A stretch of DNA of 64,000 bases from Cyanophora paradoxa. Lineage: Eukaryota; Glaucocystophyceae; Cyanophorales; Cyanophoraceae. Under the pieces are notes generated by a model. It had not been told where the DNA came from and made no database searches. It worked only from the letters and a program-made list of their open reading frames with translations. The stretch is from contig QPMI01000395.1 of assembly GCA_004431415.1 (NCBI GenBank), positions 62,001 to 126,000 of the forward strand, read 5' to 3'. The position numbers were made by a program, and so were the translations under genes. Below are positions 46,540 to 58,582 of the stretch, piece by piece. Positions within the stretch are counted from its first letter, which is position 1, and each line of letters opens with the position of its first letter.

Positions 46540-46593
46540 ATTACACGAATTTGCATCAATTTGCAATTGCTTTAAACAGTCTGCGAAACATTG
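46540..46593. repeat. Right inverted repeat flanking the PAO fragment
   Basis: Reverse complement of 45,101-45,155 with about a quarter of positions changed. Ends AAACATTG. Confidence 0.6.
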
Positions 46594-46945
46594 TATTTGC
46601 ATTGATCATAATATTCAATACTGTAGCATGAAGTAGCTATCTACTGTACATGTACTGCGGTAGCTACAATATTAATACTTAGCTAGGATTTGCATTTACG
46701 ACTTGCCTCTCCGAAGGGTAAAATATACATAAAGCTTCTTTGCATGCGAACTTAATTTTATATTAAATATATCAGTATTTGCAACGTAAACCTCGGTAAT
46801 ATGAAAATGGTTTGGCAGCTACTAGGCTACGCAGTGACAGACTGGGTCACTGGGGCCGCGCCTATATATAGCTACGTATACCTCGAGAACGAGATCTGCA
46901 GTTGTACTGCAGCTGGAAACGTTTGCACTGCATGCGCAGCCGTAG

Positions 46946-48269
46946 CTACGAAGATCGAAGTCGGGCTCTACAGCGCTGCGCGAGCAGCTTCTCCATGCGG
47001 TTGTGCAGCGCAAAGCGAAGGAGCCCCTCGGGGGGCAAACGGGAGCCGGCCGACGTGGCCCCCGGGGCGGACGCAGGCCGGTCGCGTTCCAGGCACGGTT
47101 CCGGCGTCGCCGGGCGCGTCTCGACAGCCGCAACGGGAGGCGGAAGAGCAGATCTAGAGAAATCGACAACGGCGTCGCCGTCCACGGCCGCGGAGCTGTA
47201 GCAGCGGGCGCGGCGGGTCGACGCCTCGACCAGCTTCTGGAGCGCGGACATGACTCCTTTCGGATGGCAAACGCCAAGCTCCACCTCTGACATGACGTGA
47301 GTGAGTCACGATCAGCGCACGCGTGTATTAGGAAACTGTGAATTCAACTCGGCGAACAAGTAGCGGCCGCACGCGTCGCGCACCCATCCAAGACCGAATG
47401 ACGGAGTTGCAGCGGTTCCTCGAACTTGCCGTCGCGCTATCGCGATCGCAATCGGGAGAAACAGGCTTCGTCACAGCCTGCGTATTCAGGGTTGACGTTT
47501 GTTTTTACGGCTCCGGAACATGCGATATTCAGGATGCATGCGCATGCGCAGGAGTAAGAGGCGATGATTTCGCACCACGAGAAAGCAAGCGAGGAAGAGG
47601 TGATCTAGGTCGACATCGCCTTCCAGGCCGGCGTCCAGCGCCAGGAGGCGTATGCCGGTAAAGAACCCGCTGCTCTCGAGCTTCGCGGCCCAGAACTTGG
47701 ACACGCTGATCACCGCCCTGTCGAAGGCTTCCCGCGACATTTGCGTGCCCCCACACGCGTCTGTGTCGACGGCCCAGTTTGCCTGCGCGCGCGCACGTGT
47801 GCAAGTCGGCTTCGCATCTCATTTGGTACTAATCGAGATCGAGACTTTTATCGCTCAAAGGAACATGTACAGGCTCAAAAACTCGCACCTGCGCGAGTTG
47901 CTTGCCGTCGGCGAGGTCCCATGGCACTTTCGGCGACGAAATAGCGCGGTGCAGGGCCTGGTGAAGTTTCGGGTCATTGGTCATGAAGAACTCGCGCGCA
48001 TGCAATCTTATGCTAAAAGCGAGAGCGCGAACCAAGTGGAAGGCCTCGTACGCCGGGAACGAGACGGAGAATCGCGATATCGATGGGCTCGAGCTCGATC
48101 GCGAGGCGCCTTCGGCAGCAGGTATTTCCACGGCGGGCCGGGACGGCTGCGACAGAGATCGCGGGGCAGAGATGGCGTGTACAGCTTCCACTCCAACCAC
48201 TGCGTCCACGGCGACCACGGCTCCCCACAACTGACGTCCGATGGTCAATTTCGGCGGCGTCAACGTCAT
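46946..48269 (-). CDS. Gene B, diverged inverted copy
   Basis: The reverse strand carries all four gene B exons. Exon 1 (48,269 leftward) has lost an Asp-Ile-Ser-Arg block. The conserved exon 2 (ANWAVDTD, FDRAVISVSKFWAAKLE) lies near 47,780-47,570. Exon 3 has a 6-base deletion. Exon 4 ends at 46,946 and is almost unchanged. Splice sites and frames are kept despite clear divergence in introns and flanks, which is the best evidence that gene B is real. The downstream flank to about 46,640 also matches the unit in inverted order. Confidence 0.65.
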
Positions 48270-48877
48270 TGAATTCGACACCGGATTTTATTGAGAGGCG
48301 CGAATTCGAAAGGGAAAGATGCCCGAACCTGATCGATTATGCCAGACTGCGAAACACGCAAAAGCAGATATTCCAGCCGGTCGTTATTCCTCTCCTCATT
48401 GTACGTGGCTGGACAGGCACACGGAGGCGGCTGCTGCGTCAGCGCATTTCCCTTCGCTGACGCAGGCTGCGAAACGCTAGCGCTATCCTTGGACGACTTT
48501 TGCGGCGACGCGGCCCCGCTTGCGCTGGATATCGATCTAGATCTGGGCGACTTCGAGGGATTCGCGGCCGCAGAGGAGATCTGGGGTCGCGAATTCGGCC
48601 CTGAGATGCCGCGGCCTGAAATGTGCATGTCGACGGGCGCTGTATTAGCTGCAAACGTTTGCATGTTCCGCGTGCCTGTGTAGCTATAGATTTGCCTGAG
48701 CGTCCGCTTCTTGTTAACGTCGCTGCCAGCTTCGATGCAAGATTTGCGCGTACGGGGAGAGCTGATGCTATGGCCCGCAGCCGGCATATGCGCATGCACG
48801 GGACCCCCTATCGTCAACGTCCGCGCGAGCTCGCGGGTCGCTTCTCCACGCTGCTGCTGACGCATACGAATGCTCAT
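48266..48877 (-). CDS. Possible exon upstream of the inverted gene B
   Basis: 203-codon frame aligned with the 162-codon frame at 19,175-19,663, with extra residues such as Ser-Ala and an arginine/serine-rich segment. The opposite strand is also open (48,339-48,683). Unresolved. Confidence 0.35.
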   Translation of the reverse strand: MSIRMRQQQRGEATRELARTLTIGGPVHAHMPAAGHSISSPRTRKSCIEAGSDVNKKRTLRQIYSYTGTRNMQTFAANTAPVDMHISGRGISGPNSRPQISSAAANPSKSPRSRSISSASGAASPQKSSKDSASVSQPASAKGNALTQQPPPCACPATYNEERNNDRLEYLLLRVSQSGIIDQVRASFPFEFAPLNKIRCRIQ

Positions 48878-50800
48878 AAGCCACTCAGTGAATGATCATG
48901 AACGCGTGGTTGCTGTTCCTCATGATCAGCGCTGTATACGTAAATGTTCGAGAGGTGCTGCTTTTAATCACGTTGCGGCGCGGCGGCTCAGCTGCCGCAG
49001 TGCTGCTGCAGCAGGTGCTGCAGCTGAACTTCACGCCGCAGTTCAGTGCGACGGTACCGGTGCTGGGCCACTGCTGTCCGTTCGAGGCGTTGCTGCCGGA
49101 GTCTGACACGCTGCTGCCAGTGGTGCTGCTGCTGTAGCAGCTGGTAGCAGCTGATCTAGCGCTGGTGTTGTTGTTGTCGTCGTTTCACGTTGCTGTTGCA
49201 ATTGGCAACCTAGGCCTGCTGCTGTTGCTGCTGCTCAGCGGCTAGCCTAGTAGTAGTAGCGCTGCTGCTGCCTGCCGCAGTGCCGCCGCCGCCGCTAGCG
49301 GGCCCAGTAACGGCTAGCGCTGCTGCTGCTGACACGTACTACGTAACCGCAAGTTGAAGCGCTCGCGTAATGAAAAGTAATACGTACTAGTATACGGTCA
49401 CACCGGGTATAAGCGTCAGCTGCGTAACGCGTACTAGTATAACAGTTTCCAAGTTTGAACGCGCACGTGCACGTGCACGCGGTAGCCTACCGCCGTACTG
49501 TAGACTGTAGTACGCCGGCGCCTCCGATCGGAATCGCGCGCGCCGCGAGTCCCGCGACTCGGCGTCCCGGCGGTCCCGCGCCGCGGGCCGCGCGGGGCCG
49601 CGCGCGGGCGCCGCCGCGCCGGCCGCCGCCGGGCCGCGCCGCGGGCCCGCGGCCGGCCGCCGCGGCCCGGCGGCCGGCGCCTGCAGCCTGCACTGCGGCC
49701 CGGCGGCAGACTGCCGCAGGCGGGTCACGTCACTCAGGGTCACTGGCACAGTGGCACTCACTGCCGACGAGAGTCACCGTGCACGTGCAAAGTCGTGCAT
49801 TACGGACGATTCACGGTGCATGGCCCTTGGGCCGTGGGCCGTGGCCCGTGCCACGGTGGGCGACGGTGCGCCAAGTGATCGGACTGTGATCCGCTGAACC
49901 GCGCACCAACCAGTGCCGTGCCGCGGTGACTGCCAATGGCCTTCCATCGCGGCCCGCGGCCGTCCAGTCCGCTCATCATGGCATGAATCATGATCATGCC
50001 GCAGGCTCCGCATGCGCAGCTGCAGACTCGAGAGTCGAGACTCGAGAGTCGAGACTGCAGTGCATCATGGCAATGATGGCAATGATGGCATGCGCATCAT
50101 GGCAGCGCATGTGGACTCACTTGAGTCATTGTGGACTCAATGTGGAGTGACTGCCGCTGCTGCAGTGCCGCAGTGCCAGTGTGCCACTGACTGCCAGCCA
50201 GTGCCAGGCTGGAGACTGGACTCCACGTCACTGGAGTCATTGTGGAGTCAATTTGGAGTCATTGTGGACTCAATGTGGAGTAATTGACTCATTGCCTGCC
50301 ACTGCCTGGTACTAATTATAAGGCTCGTACGGAACGGTACAAAAAGTGGTACGAAGCGGTCAAAGGTACCACGTACCGGAATATTAATTCGCACTGATTT
50401 CGCAGGAATTCGCAGGAATCGCGGGATTCGCGGGAATCGCGGCATGGCCAATTAATGACCATGGTCCATCACCGTCCATGGCCCATGACCCATGGCCTAC
50501 CGTAGACTCCGTAGTACCGCCGCGGGGCCCGGGCTACCGTAGTACCGGTCGGCGACTCGGCGGCGAGTCGGCGCCGACTCGGCGAGTCGGCGGTACCGTA
50601 TTACCGTAAGTACGTACGTTCACGGCGGTTATATATTCAGGCAGGCGGCAACTTCATGTTCAGGTTTTCAACAAATAAAACGGGCACCCTTTCCGAACGG
50701 CCGCGCCGGCGGCAATTTCAGATTTTCAACGAATTATCACCAAGCTGCAAGTTGCACCAACATGTACTATCATCTAGTATCATGTGCTACGGGTCCAGTC
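48878..50800. other. Repeat-rich non-coding region
   Basis: Contains GCTGCTG trinucleotide tracts (about 48,990-49,330), GC-only palindromic sequence (about 49,555-49,690), GAGTCGAGACTCGAGAGTCG (about 50,030) and imperfect tandem copies of GTCATTGTGGACTCAATGTGGAGT (about 50,120-50,285). Open frames here are low complexity. No gene is supported. Confidence 0.6.
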
Positions 50801-51063
50801 CTACCGTAGACGACTTAAATACCGCGCCACATATTACCGCGTTCTAAAAGTTTTGCGCCGGTAGGCGCTTTAGCGCGGTACCGAATTAGCGCGTTTTCAT
50901 CAAATTGGGGTACGGCCCATACAAAACTGCTAGCAAATCTAAGCAAAAGACTATTACCGCGCTACCAAATTACCGCGTTATAAAACTTTTGAGCGCGGTA
51001 ATATGGTAGCGCGGTAGTTAAGTCAGCGCGGTATAGAAGTCGTCTTAGACTCGTCTACGGTAG
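50801..51063. mobile_element. MITE-like inverted-repeat element (263 bp)
   Basis: Begins CTACCGTAGACGA and ends TCGTCTACGGTAG. Inverted similarity continues inward through ATACCGCG, ATATTACCGCG and AAAAGTTTT words. It is AT-richer than its surroundings and non-coding. No clear target duplication. Confidence 0.6.
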
Positions 51064-51963
51064 TACGGGACAGCACCCGGTGTCTGGGCCGGTGACCGTT
51101 TTCTTTCCAAGTCTCATATGCATTGTTGTCTCAACCGGCTATACAGTCGACCCGACGCAGCAGCTCTAAATCTTCAAGATCTTGAGACTCAGTTACTCCG
51201 ATCCGTCATCTGCAAATTGTCTGAAGGCTACTACTAAATTAGTACTAATACTTCATATGATCAGACGCAAGCTGAAACTTCAAAAACAAAGTTACCTCGA
51301 GGGGGGTCCGAGACCGTCCGACGGTCCAATTTCTACTGCATGGCTGTTCGGAGCCTGGTCCCCGATCTTTCAGTGCGCGTATGATACCGCATATGCGAAC
51401 TGAAGCTGTCGGTGCCTGACACTGCCTGTCACGTAGCTTTAGACCGATTCGACGTCGACGTCGACCGCCATGGCCCTCATGGGTACCACGAAAAGACTTT
51501 CGGTGACAGGAAAAAGACCGACTTGCGAACTGGCCGGCATAGGCAGCGTGAATCTGCGATATCATGACAGACAATCCGACGGGTAGCAAGCCAAAGGGGC
51601 CGGGGGGGTAACAGCTGACCCTCCCTTGCAATAAATCACAATTGCAAGAATTGCGATCTATTATGAGAAAGTTTTAACAATTGTGTTAACATCGGCCTCG
51701 GAGTTTTAACATTTTTTTTTTTGAGAGACTACGGTGGGGCGAACCCCCCGTAGGTAGTGATATTAAAGACAACAAAGCAATCACAAATCAAAGATACAGT
51801 AAACTAGCACAAAATATATACAGAATCAAGAGGGATCACGAGAATAACATCAAAGAAGGATTCTTTATAATTAAAAGATCGCGAAGAATTCGAATGCAAG
51901 AAGATTCCACGGCCAGCCTGCTCTCGACTCTGGACTCTGGAGTCTCGAGCTCCGCGCCGCTCC
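51064..51963. other. Intergenic, 3' side of the SABATH gene
   Basis: No gene seen. A stable hairpin lies at about 51,729-51,756 (CTACGG, GGGG, CGAA, CCCC, CCGTAG) next to a T10 run. GCAATAAATCACAATTGC is at about 51,630. Confidence 0.5.
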
Positions 51964-54947
51964 TCAGAGCGATCGCGAGCGCCGGAGGAGCACGGAGGCG
52001 TTGCGGAGGGGCGTCGGGCCGCCGGGCTCCAGCGCAGCGAAGTTCGGCAGCGCCTCCCGCGCCCGCCCCTCTGCACGCGCCTGTGTGCCGGCGCCGGCGC
52101 CGGCACCCCCAAGTCAAGACGAGGTTAGTTAGACGTCGACCCGGCCCCAGAGCGCTGAATCGTAGCGGCGGCGCCGGTCGCGGGCAGGCTCAGGGCGAGT
52201 TGTATCAAGAGATCTAGATTTTATATAGTTTACTTTTAATGCTTACGAATGCTAACGACCAGCATCGCTACCGTAGTACTCGGCTAGTGAGCCGTTGAGG
52301 CCTAGTTGTAGCCTTGTTATAGTTGCGGTACCGGTGATTAATTCGCGAATTTCAGCGCCAGGGCGGGAACCCTAGCGCTAGCGCCAGCTGCAGCATGCGC
52401 ACCCGGACGGCTGCGAGGGCGGCCGCCCTGCCCTCGGGCCCCCGCCCCTCGTCCAGCGCCGCCTGCGCTCGCGATCGAAGCGATCGCGACGATCGCGGCG
52501 ATCGCGAATTTCGCGTGCAGATTCGAGGGCGGACCTCGAGGTAGGCTCCGAGGTGCGCGAACTGCATGGCGACGATCCGCGCCGCGGCCGCCGCGAGGTC
52601 GCTCGGGCTCGGGCCGGGGCCGGTCACCCCCAGCAGAGCCTGTGCATGCGGGACCGTTTGCAATCACGATGACGGGATCAGATCTTTCTTCGGATCCAGA
52701 TGCACGTTAGTTTTCAGGGGTACATGTGCACCTGGAAGGAGCCGATGTTGTTCGTCTGCCGGGTCTCGACGCGCTCCAACGCGAGCCCCGCGGGCGCCGT
52801 CCCGTCCTGCTCGTCCGCGCGCGGCACAAATATTAATTACAACTAATAAACTGGAGGAGGCACAAATTACAACTAAATACAACTAAATAAACTGAGTTTC
52901 GCGGAGGAGGCGCAGAGGGAAAAGGGAAAGGCTCACCTCGAAGGGGCCGGTGAAGTCCTCCAGGGTCCGGTAGTGAAAGAGGGGGACGACCCGCGCCGCC
53001 TCCCCCGGCGCCCACTCTGCCGGGTTCGAATTGAATCCGTTCGGGGGAGCTCGAGGTGGGCGCCAACAACGATCGAACAGCAGATCTAAAGAGGGGGTCA
53101 CGCACCCCCCGCGGCGACGGCGTCGCGGATCCCGCGTGCAAGGCAGCCCTGCAAAAGTAGCAAAAGTAGAGGCGCGGGTTCTTCAGAGCCGGCGCCGGCG
53201 CGCTTGAGTCTGCGCAGAGCACCGGATGTATGGAATTGAAGATGCGCCACGCGTCGCGCTGCGCCTCGTCGCTGCGCGCGCGTGCCCCGGCGCCCGTCGC
53301 GAAAAACCAAGCGCGAAAAAACGAAAATGCGCGAAACCGAAAGCGGAGCGCCAAAATGCGCAAATCCGAAATACGCGAAGGGCGCACGCGGGGCGGGGGC
53401 GGACGCCAGCCACGAGAAGGAGGGCGCCGCCCGGGCGCAGCTCCTCGGCCCGGCGGGCAAGGAACGCGCGCCAGTCCTCCGCCGCCTGCGGCAGGGCGTC
53501 CCTCCACGCGTACGGTGATCCGATGCAGAGCTCCAATGTATAAATATAATTGCAATATAATTACGCCTGCGCGCCCTGACTCGACGGGATCGAACCTGAG
53601 CCTCGACGGCTGCCCGCTCGCTAGGGCTCAGCTCTTCAAAAACGAACGAGGAAGCCGACTGGTCCGACGGTCGGGATCGTGAGCATACTCGAATAATGTG
53701 CGGGCCGGGCGTAAACGCACAGAGAGAGGCGCCCGGGAGAGCCAGTGGATGGAGGTCGAGCAGAGGGCGAGGTCGACGGTCCCGGGGGGCGCGCAGGCCC
53801 CGTGAAGGGAGCGGGGTACGACGGCGGCGTGGACGCCGGGCAGCCGCTGGGGGTACGCGCCCGGAGCGCCCAGGCCGGCGAGGAGGGTGCCGAAGTCGTG
53901 TTCGGGGCTGTCCGCGTGCACTGCGGAGCGCGATAATATTTAGTACGCAGGTTTCGCGGCTCTGCGGGACTTTAATTAGTCTGCAATCTCAATTTGCAAC
54001 GCGGACGGCAGAGGATGTTGTTGGAGCAGCGCGAGCGCAGGATCTCGGCGACGGTGCCGATAGCCTCGAGCGAGTTGAGTCCCTGCCGGCCCCGGGGCGC
54101 CGGGCAGCGCAGTCGGCAGCGTTCGAGTATTCAGCGCGCGCCCACGACTATTTCTCCAGCGACGCAACGGACCGTTATCCGGGCGTAGTCCACGACCGTC
54201 AAGAGGGCGCCGGGGTCGGCGGGCAACGCCATCGCCCGCGCCGCCTCCAGCAGCGGCCCCAGGCCCTAATTTTATTTTAAGAGGCCATGAGAGAGAGGCA
54301 GCGCTCGCGTATTATATATATTAAGGAAAAGGAGCGCTGCAGGTACCTGATCCACGAAGGCGCGCTCGAGGGCGCGCTCGCGCTCGCGATCGCCATCGGA
54401 GTCCGCCCGCGGCGCAGCCTGCAGCTCTGTTACGCCTGCAGCGCAGAATTTAAAAAGCAGTTACGATGTCGGATCCGGAGCCGCTGACGGGCGCGCTGGC
54501 GGGGCTGTCGGTCGCGACGTCGGGACCGTCGAGCTCCGCCCGCACCACAAAGCGGGTTCCTGCGCAAGCGCACGTGCGTCAACAAATATTCGCGCGATAG
54601 AATGTTTCGCGCTTGTACTGCGTGTAGTTGTGCGGGAATTTGCGGCCGGGATCACCTTCGCCAGCCACTGCCGGCCGGCCGCGGTTTAGAAGGCGCGCGG
54701 GCGCTTCCGAGCCCGCGAAAAAGCTCCGGCCGATCGCCCCCGATTCAGCCAGAAGCTTAATGCTCCGCCCGGCGCCGCGCGCGCCGCCGGAACGACCGGA
54801 TCCGGATCCAGAACGAGAGCCAGCGCGGTCGCGATGGGCGCCGGCGCCGGCGGGGCGGCCGAGCGGCCCGATCGCGAGAACGTGAACAGGGAGGGCTGCG
54901 CATGCAACGCGCGCGGGAGGGAGCGCAGCCGCAACGAAGGCCGACAT
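51964..54947 (-). CDS. SABATH-family carboxyl methyltransferase with PAO-type plastid-targeting 5' exons
   Basis: SABATH enzymes transfer methyl from S-adenosylmethionine to carboxyl groups of small molecules. Exons 54947-54656 and 54559-54465 encode an R/A/P-rich leader and linker homologous to PAO exons 1-2. Exons 54418-54347 (ERALERAFVDQ), 54265-54173 (GLGPLLEAARA...LTVVDYA), 54082-54007 (GLNSLEAIGTVAEILR) and 53,920 leftward (DSPEHDFGTLL...VPRSLHGA...STSIHWLSR) follow with matching phases. Later exons give AEDWRAFLARRAEELRPGG (about 53,450), VVPLFHYRTLEDFTGPFE (about 52,960), LERVETRQTNNIGSFQ (about 52,750) and a C-terminal helix region near 52,600. The last exon ends RNASVLLRRSRSL. The SAM site (VDYA, GLNS) and the substrate-site Trp (IHWLS) are present. 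The substrate is unknown. Confidence 0.75.
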
Positions 54948-55500
54948 CGCGATCGGATCACCCGGAACAGAACTCTTCAAAGTTTGCGGGCGCGAGGGGA
55001 AACAGAACAAGGATCGGAGCAAGCTTAAGGGGGAACAGAACAGGGGGACAGAACAGGGAGCAAGGGGGAAGGGGGGAACTTTGCGAGTGACTCTAAGCCT
55101 AGGAGTGTCGCCGTCTTGCCCGCTTCTCCCTAGCTTCCGAAGTTCCAACCGGCGGCACCGCTCTTGCGCCTTAAGCTTGCGCTCCGCATGCGCATGCGCA
55201 GTCCTCCCGTCGACCCCTTCGTCTTTTGGCCCTTGGCAAGTTGCGCCTCCAGCCCTAGCCCCCTCGACCCTCTCACCCCCCGGGCCCAGCCACGGAGATA
55301 TCGATAGCATTTCCGAAAAGACTCTGACATACGACACGAGAATGAACTTTATCCAGCGATTGCAAGTTCTCGTGATCATGATCAATGTTTATCTAGATCT
55401 AATCCTTCTTAGCAGCAGCCATGGAGGCGAAGCGGGCGCGGATCATATTGAGCTCCTTGCGCGTGGCCGGCGCGCTGCGGGCGGGCATTAATGTTAGCAC
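54948..55500. promoter_or_regulatory. Region between the SABATH gene and PAO2
   Basis: Upstream of the SABATH start and downstream of PAO2, both on the minus strand. Contains GGGGGAACAGAACA repeats (about 55,028-55,080) and a pyrimidine-rich stretch. No gene seen. It should include the SABATH promoter. Confidence 0.4.
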
Positions 55501-58500
55501 TCATCGCCTCTCTGGATTAAATTGTGTTATTATATAATTATAAATTCGAAGAGAGCGCGTGGACCGGTTCTTGTCGAGCCCCTCGGGGAAGTAGAAGAAG
55601 CGCTTCTCGAGGGCGCGGAGGGGCGGCAGCGCCGCGGCGCACGCGAGCGCGAGGAGGACCGCGCCCGCGGCGAAGGCCGGGGCGGCGGCGGCGGCGGCGG
55701 CGGCCTCGGGGACGGGCCCGACGCGGCCGTAGAGGGCGGGGGAGGCGAGGAGGGCGGGCGAGCAGCTGCTGCAGAGCCGCACGTGCTGCTCGTACCGGTC
55801 CAGCAACTCCCGCCTGGGCCCCGGGGCCGCGGGGCCCCGGGCCCCGCCTCGGCGCCCGCGCCGCCGGCCGGCCCGCGCCGCTGGTTCGGCATTGTCGCCC
55901 ACGCCTGCCCACCGCGTCAGCCGCGGCTCGCTGAGGCGGAGCCCGCGGCGCGGCGCATGCGCGTGCCGACTCCATCCAGAGGCGGAAGGCGGCGACGAAG
56001 GCGTCGCAGCCGGCCGGCACGTACCACTCGCGGCGCCAGTCGTACCCCCCGGGGCGTAGCCGCGCCTCCTGCTCCATCAGGAGCACGAGGTCCTGATCCA
56101 GCACCAGGTTCCTACCCGCCGCTATTATAATTAACGCCACAGCTTCCAATGAATTTATAAGGCGCAGGCGCGCGGAGGGGCAGAGTCGCTATAGACGCGC
56201 CAGCGCCTTGCGCGCTTCAAGCAAATTAACGCCGCGGGGTCCTGGTCCTGGTCCAGAACCAGGTTCCTATCCGCCGCTATTAATTATAACGCCGCAGCTT
56301 CGAATTCGAATAAATTTCTTTTTATAAGGCGCAGGAGCGCGGAGGGGCAGAGTATTTATAAGCTCGCAGTTACTGTCGATGTTAGGCGCCCGTCATGAAC
56401 ATGAAAGCTTAAAACAACGTGAAGATAAATTCTGGAGGCGGGTAGGCGCGCCTCTCCATGTGGTCGATGAAGCGGGGCGCCCGCAGCAGCTCCTTTGCGC
56501 TGCGCGTGAAGCTGCCCGCGGCGCAGAAGTCGCTCATGATCAGGGGTAGCCCGTCAAGTCATAAAATTCGCTCGGGGGGAAAGGGGGGGGGGGAGGCGGG
56601 GAAGGGGGGACCGGAGGGGTCCTGGCGTACCGGGCAAAGATGCGGGAGCGCCCGTGGCCGAGGGGTACAGTGTAGAACACCACACCGCTCTCTCCGATCG
56701 CGAAGGGGAGCCTGCCGATGGGTCTGTATAAATGGAGGGGCCGCTCTTGGCGGGCCGGGGCGGGGCGGGGCGGGGCGGGGCGGAGACGGGTCGGGGTACC
56801 TGAAGATGTAGCCACTCGTCACGGGAGGCCGGAAGAACAGGAAGGTTCCCGCGTCGGTCCTGGGGCGGGACGCTGATTAATTAAAGGTTGACGTCAAGCA
56901 CGTGAAAAGAAGGCTTAGATCGGCACCCATCGGGAAGCTGCAGCTGGGGGCCGAGTTCGAAGGCGGCCATGAAGAGGCCCGCGCGGCCGGGCTCTGGGCG
57001 CTCAAGGAAGCGCAGGGGAAGGGGCCCCGAGGCGTAGCGGTTCCCCTGGGCGGGCCGTGGTGCGCGAAGGGGACGTGCGTCGGGTCCAGGAAATTCTCCA
57101 CCAGCACGTTGTAGTCGTACGGCCTGAGATCGCGATCATTAGCTCCGAATTCCAGGATCTCTAAGAAATGATATTTTAAAAAGCTCCAGGAAGCTTCGAG
57201 AGGGTACGGAGCCTGAAGCAATCGTGAGGATCGGGCTTACAATTAGCTTCGCATTCAAGAAAGCCCTAGGAGATATAAGAAAGCCCTAGGTTATCAAAGA
57301 AATCTTTGGGATGTATAAGAAAGCTCTAGGATATGTAAGAATTCGAAAGCTCTCGGATATTTAAGAAAGCTCTGGGATACAAAAGAAAGCCCTAGGATAT
57401 ATATGCAAGAGACGGACAGGTCGCGGACGAAGTCAACGCTGGTGACGCCGGGCCGCTCGAGCAGCTCCGACGTCGGGATCGAAGACTCGTCCCCCGCCGC
57501 GCCCGCCTCGCCCCACACGAAGACGACCCCCTGCCGCACCACCACCGCGTGCGCCGCCGCGCACGTTCGCTGCCCGTTCACGGCCACGCCGGCCGGCAGC
57601 TGCGGGACCCGCGTGCACTCGCCGGCGCCTGCGCCCCGGCCCCGCCGCCCCATCAGCGCTCAAGAAAGGGCCTGGACTGGACCGATGAGCCTTGATAAAC
57701 ATACATACCATTGAACTGCCAGCCCTGCGCAGCAAGGCGGCCCGAGGGTGAGGGCGGGGACGGGAAAGCTCCAGGGGGGTTCACGTGGCGAGGGGCGGGG
57801 CCGCACGTGGTAGCCGCACTCGAGGGCGCCGGCGCCGGGCTCGTCCTCGGGGACGACGCGGCCCTCGGAGAGGGGCACGGCGCGGTGCGGGCAGCGGTCC
57901 GCCACGCAGCGGACCGCCCCGTCCGCCGCCGACCAGAGGACGAGGGGCTCGTCGAAGAGCGAGAAGCGCACGGGCACGCCCGCCGGAAAGTCCTCCACGA
58001 AGGCCACCGGGTACCTGCGAGCTCGCAATCGATATCGACTCGAGATCTAGATCTAGAGTCGAGGCGCGGCTCGCAAGCAATCGACGGGCGGAGCCTATAT
58101 TCAATTTGGCATAAGTACGCAAACTTATTTAGATGTAATTAATTAGTTGAGTTGATTGGCGAGTTGATTGGTCCTGATCAGTGGGGCTTTAAGGTTTGCA
58201 ACTGCGGCACCAGTTCTTGTGCCAGTCGTAGGACGGGGTCGGCGCCGTGGCGGCATCATCTTGCAGATGAACGTCGCTCTTGGGGGACTCGGCCGCGGCT
58301 GGCGCCGGAGGCGCTTCTCCGCCGGACTCCGCCCGCAAGACTACCGCTCCCGGAGCTGCCGCTCCGCGCGCACAGCGCAGTTTTATTCAGTGTTATCTCA
58401 TATGTTCTGCAGGTTGTACTGCAACTGCGCGCATGGGTGCGCACCGGATTCCGCGAAGCTGCGGCCGGTCGATCGCGACCGGATTGCGACCCCCGCGAAA

Positions 58501-58582
58501 AACGCGCGGCTCGCACGGCTCGCAGGCGATGTTGACGCCGGCCGGAGAGGCGGCCGAGCGGCGACGCCAACGGCCGTGGCAT
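55501..58582 (-). CDS. PAO/TIC55-family Rieske oxygenase, paralogue 2 (PAO2)
   Basis: The leader MPRPLASPLGRLSGRRQHR suggests a transit peptide. The core runs WHKNWYPVAFVEDF, the Rieske motifs CPHRAVPLSEGR and CGYH|GWQFNG (split by an intron at about 57,840), then SIPTSELLERPG, LVENFLDPTHVPFAHHG (all iron ligands), FFRPPVTSGYIFR, GVVFYTVPLGHGRSRIF, LDQDLVLLMEQEARLR and FRLWMES. The C-terminus has LLDRYEQHVRLCSSC, a hydrophobic alanine/leucine segment and FFYFPEGLDKN. Many introns share position and phase with the tandem copies. Near 57,060, after HHG, the frame must shift by one base, by an unseen intron or a run-length error. The exon 1-2 join is also not fixed. Confidence 0.8.
56095..56350. 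repeat. ~140-bp tandem duplication covering the LDQD exon start of PAO2
   Basis: Two copies, each with CCAGGTTCCTA, CCGCCGCTATTA, GCAGCTTC or ACAGCTTC, and TATAAGGCGCAGG, then GGAGGGGCAGAGT. On the minus strand each includes GGTAGGAACCTGGTGCTGG or its variant, the acceptor and first codons of the exon. Only the downstream (left) copy continues into a full exon. Confidence 0.7.

Noticed and set aside
49455-49889. Proline/arginine-rich ORF in GC palindromic DNA
   Set aside because: Pure low-complexity GC sequence; both strands are open with no protein-like segments.
57294-57450. GAAAGCCCTAGGATAT-like repeats as a separate element
   Set aside because: A short degenerate array of about 20 bp units inside a PAO2 intron; no ends or mobility signals.
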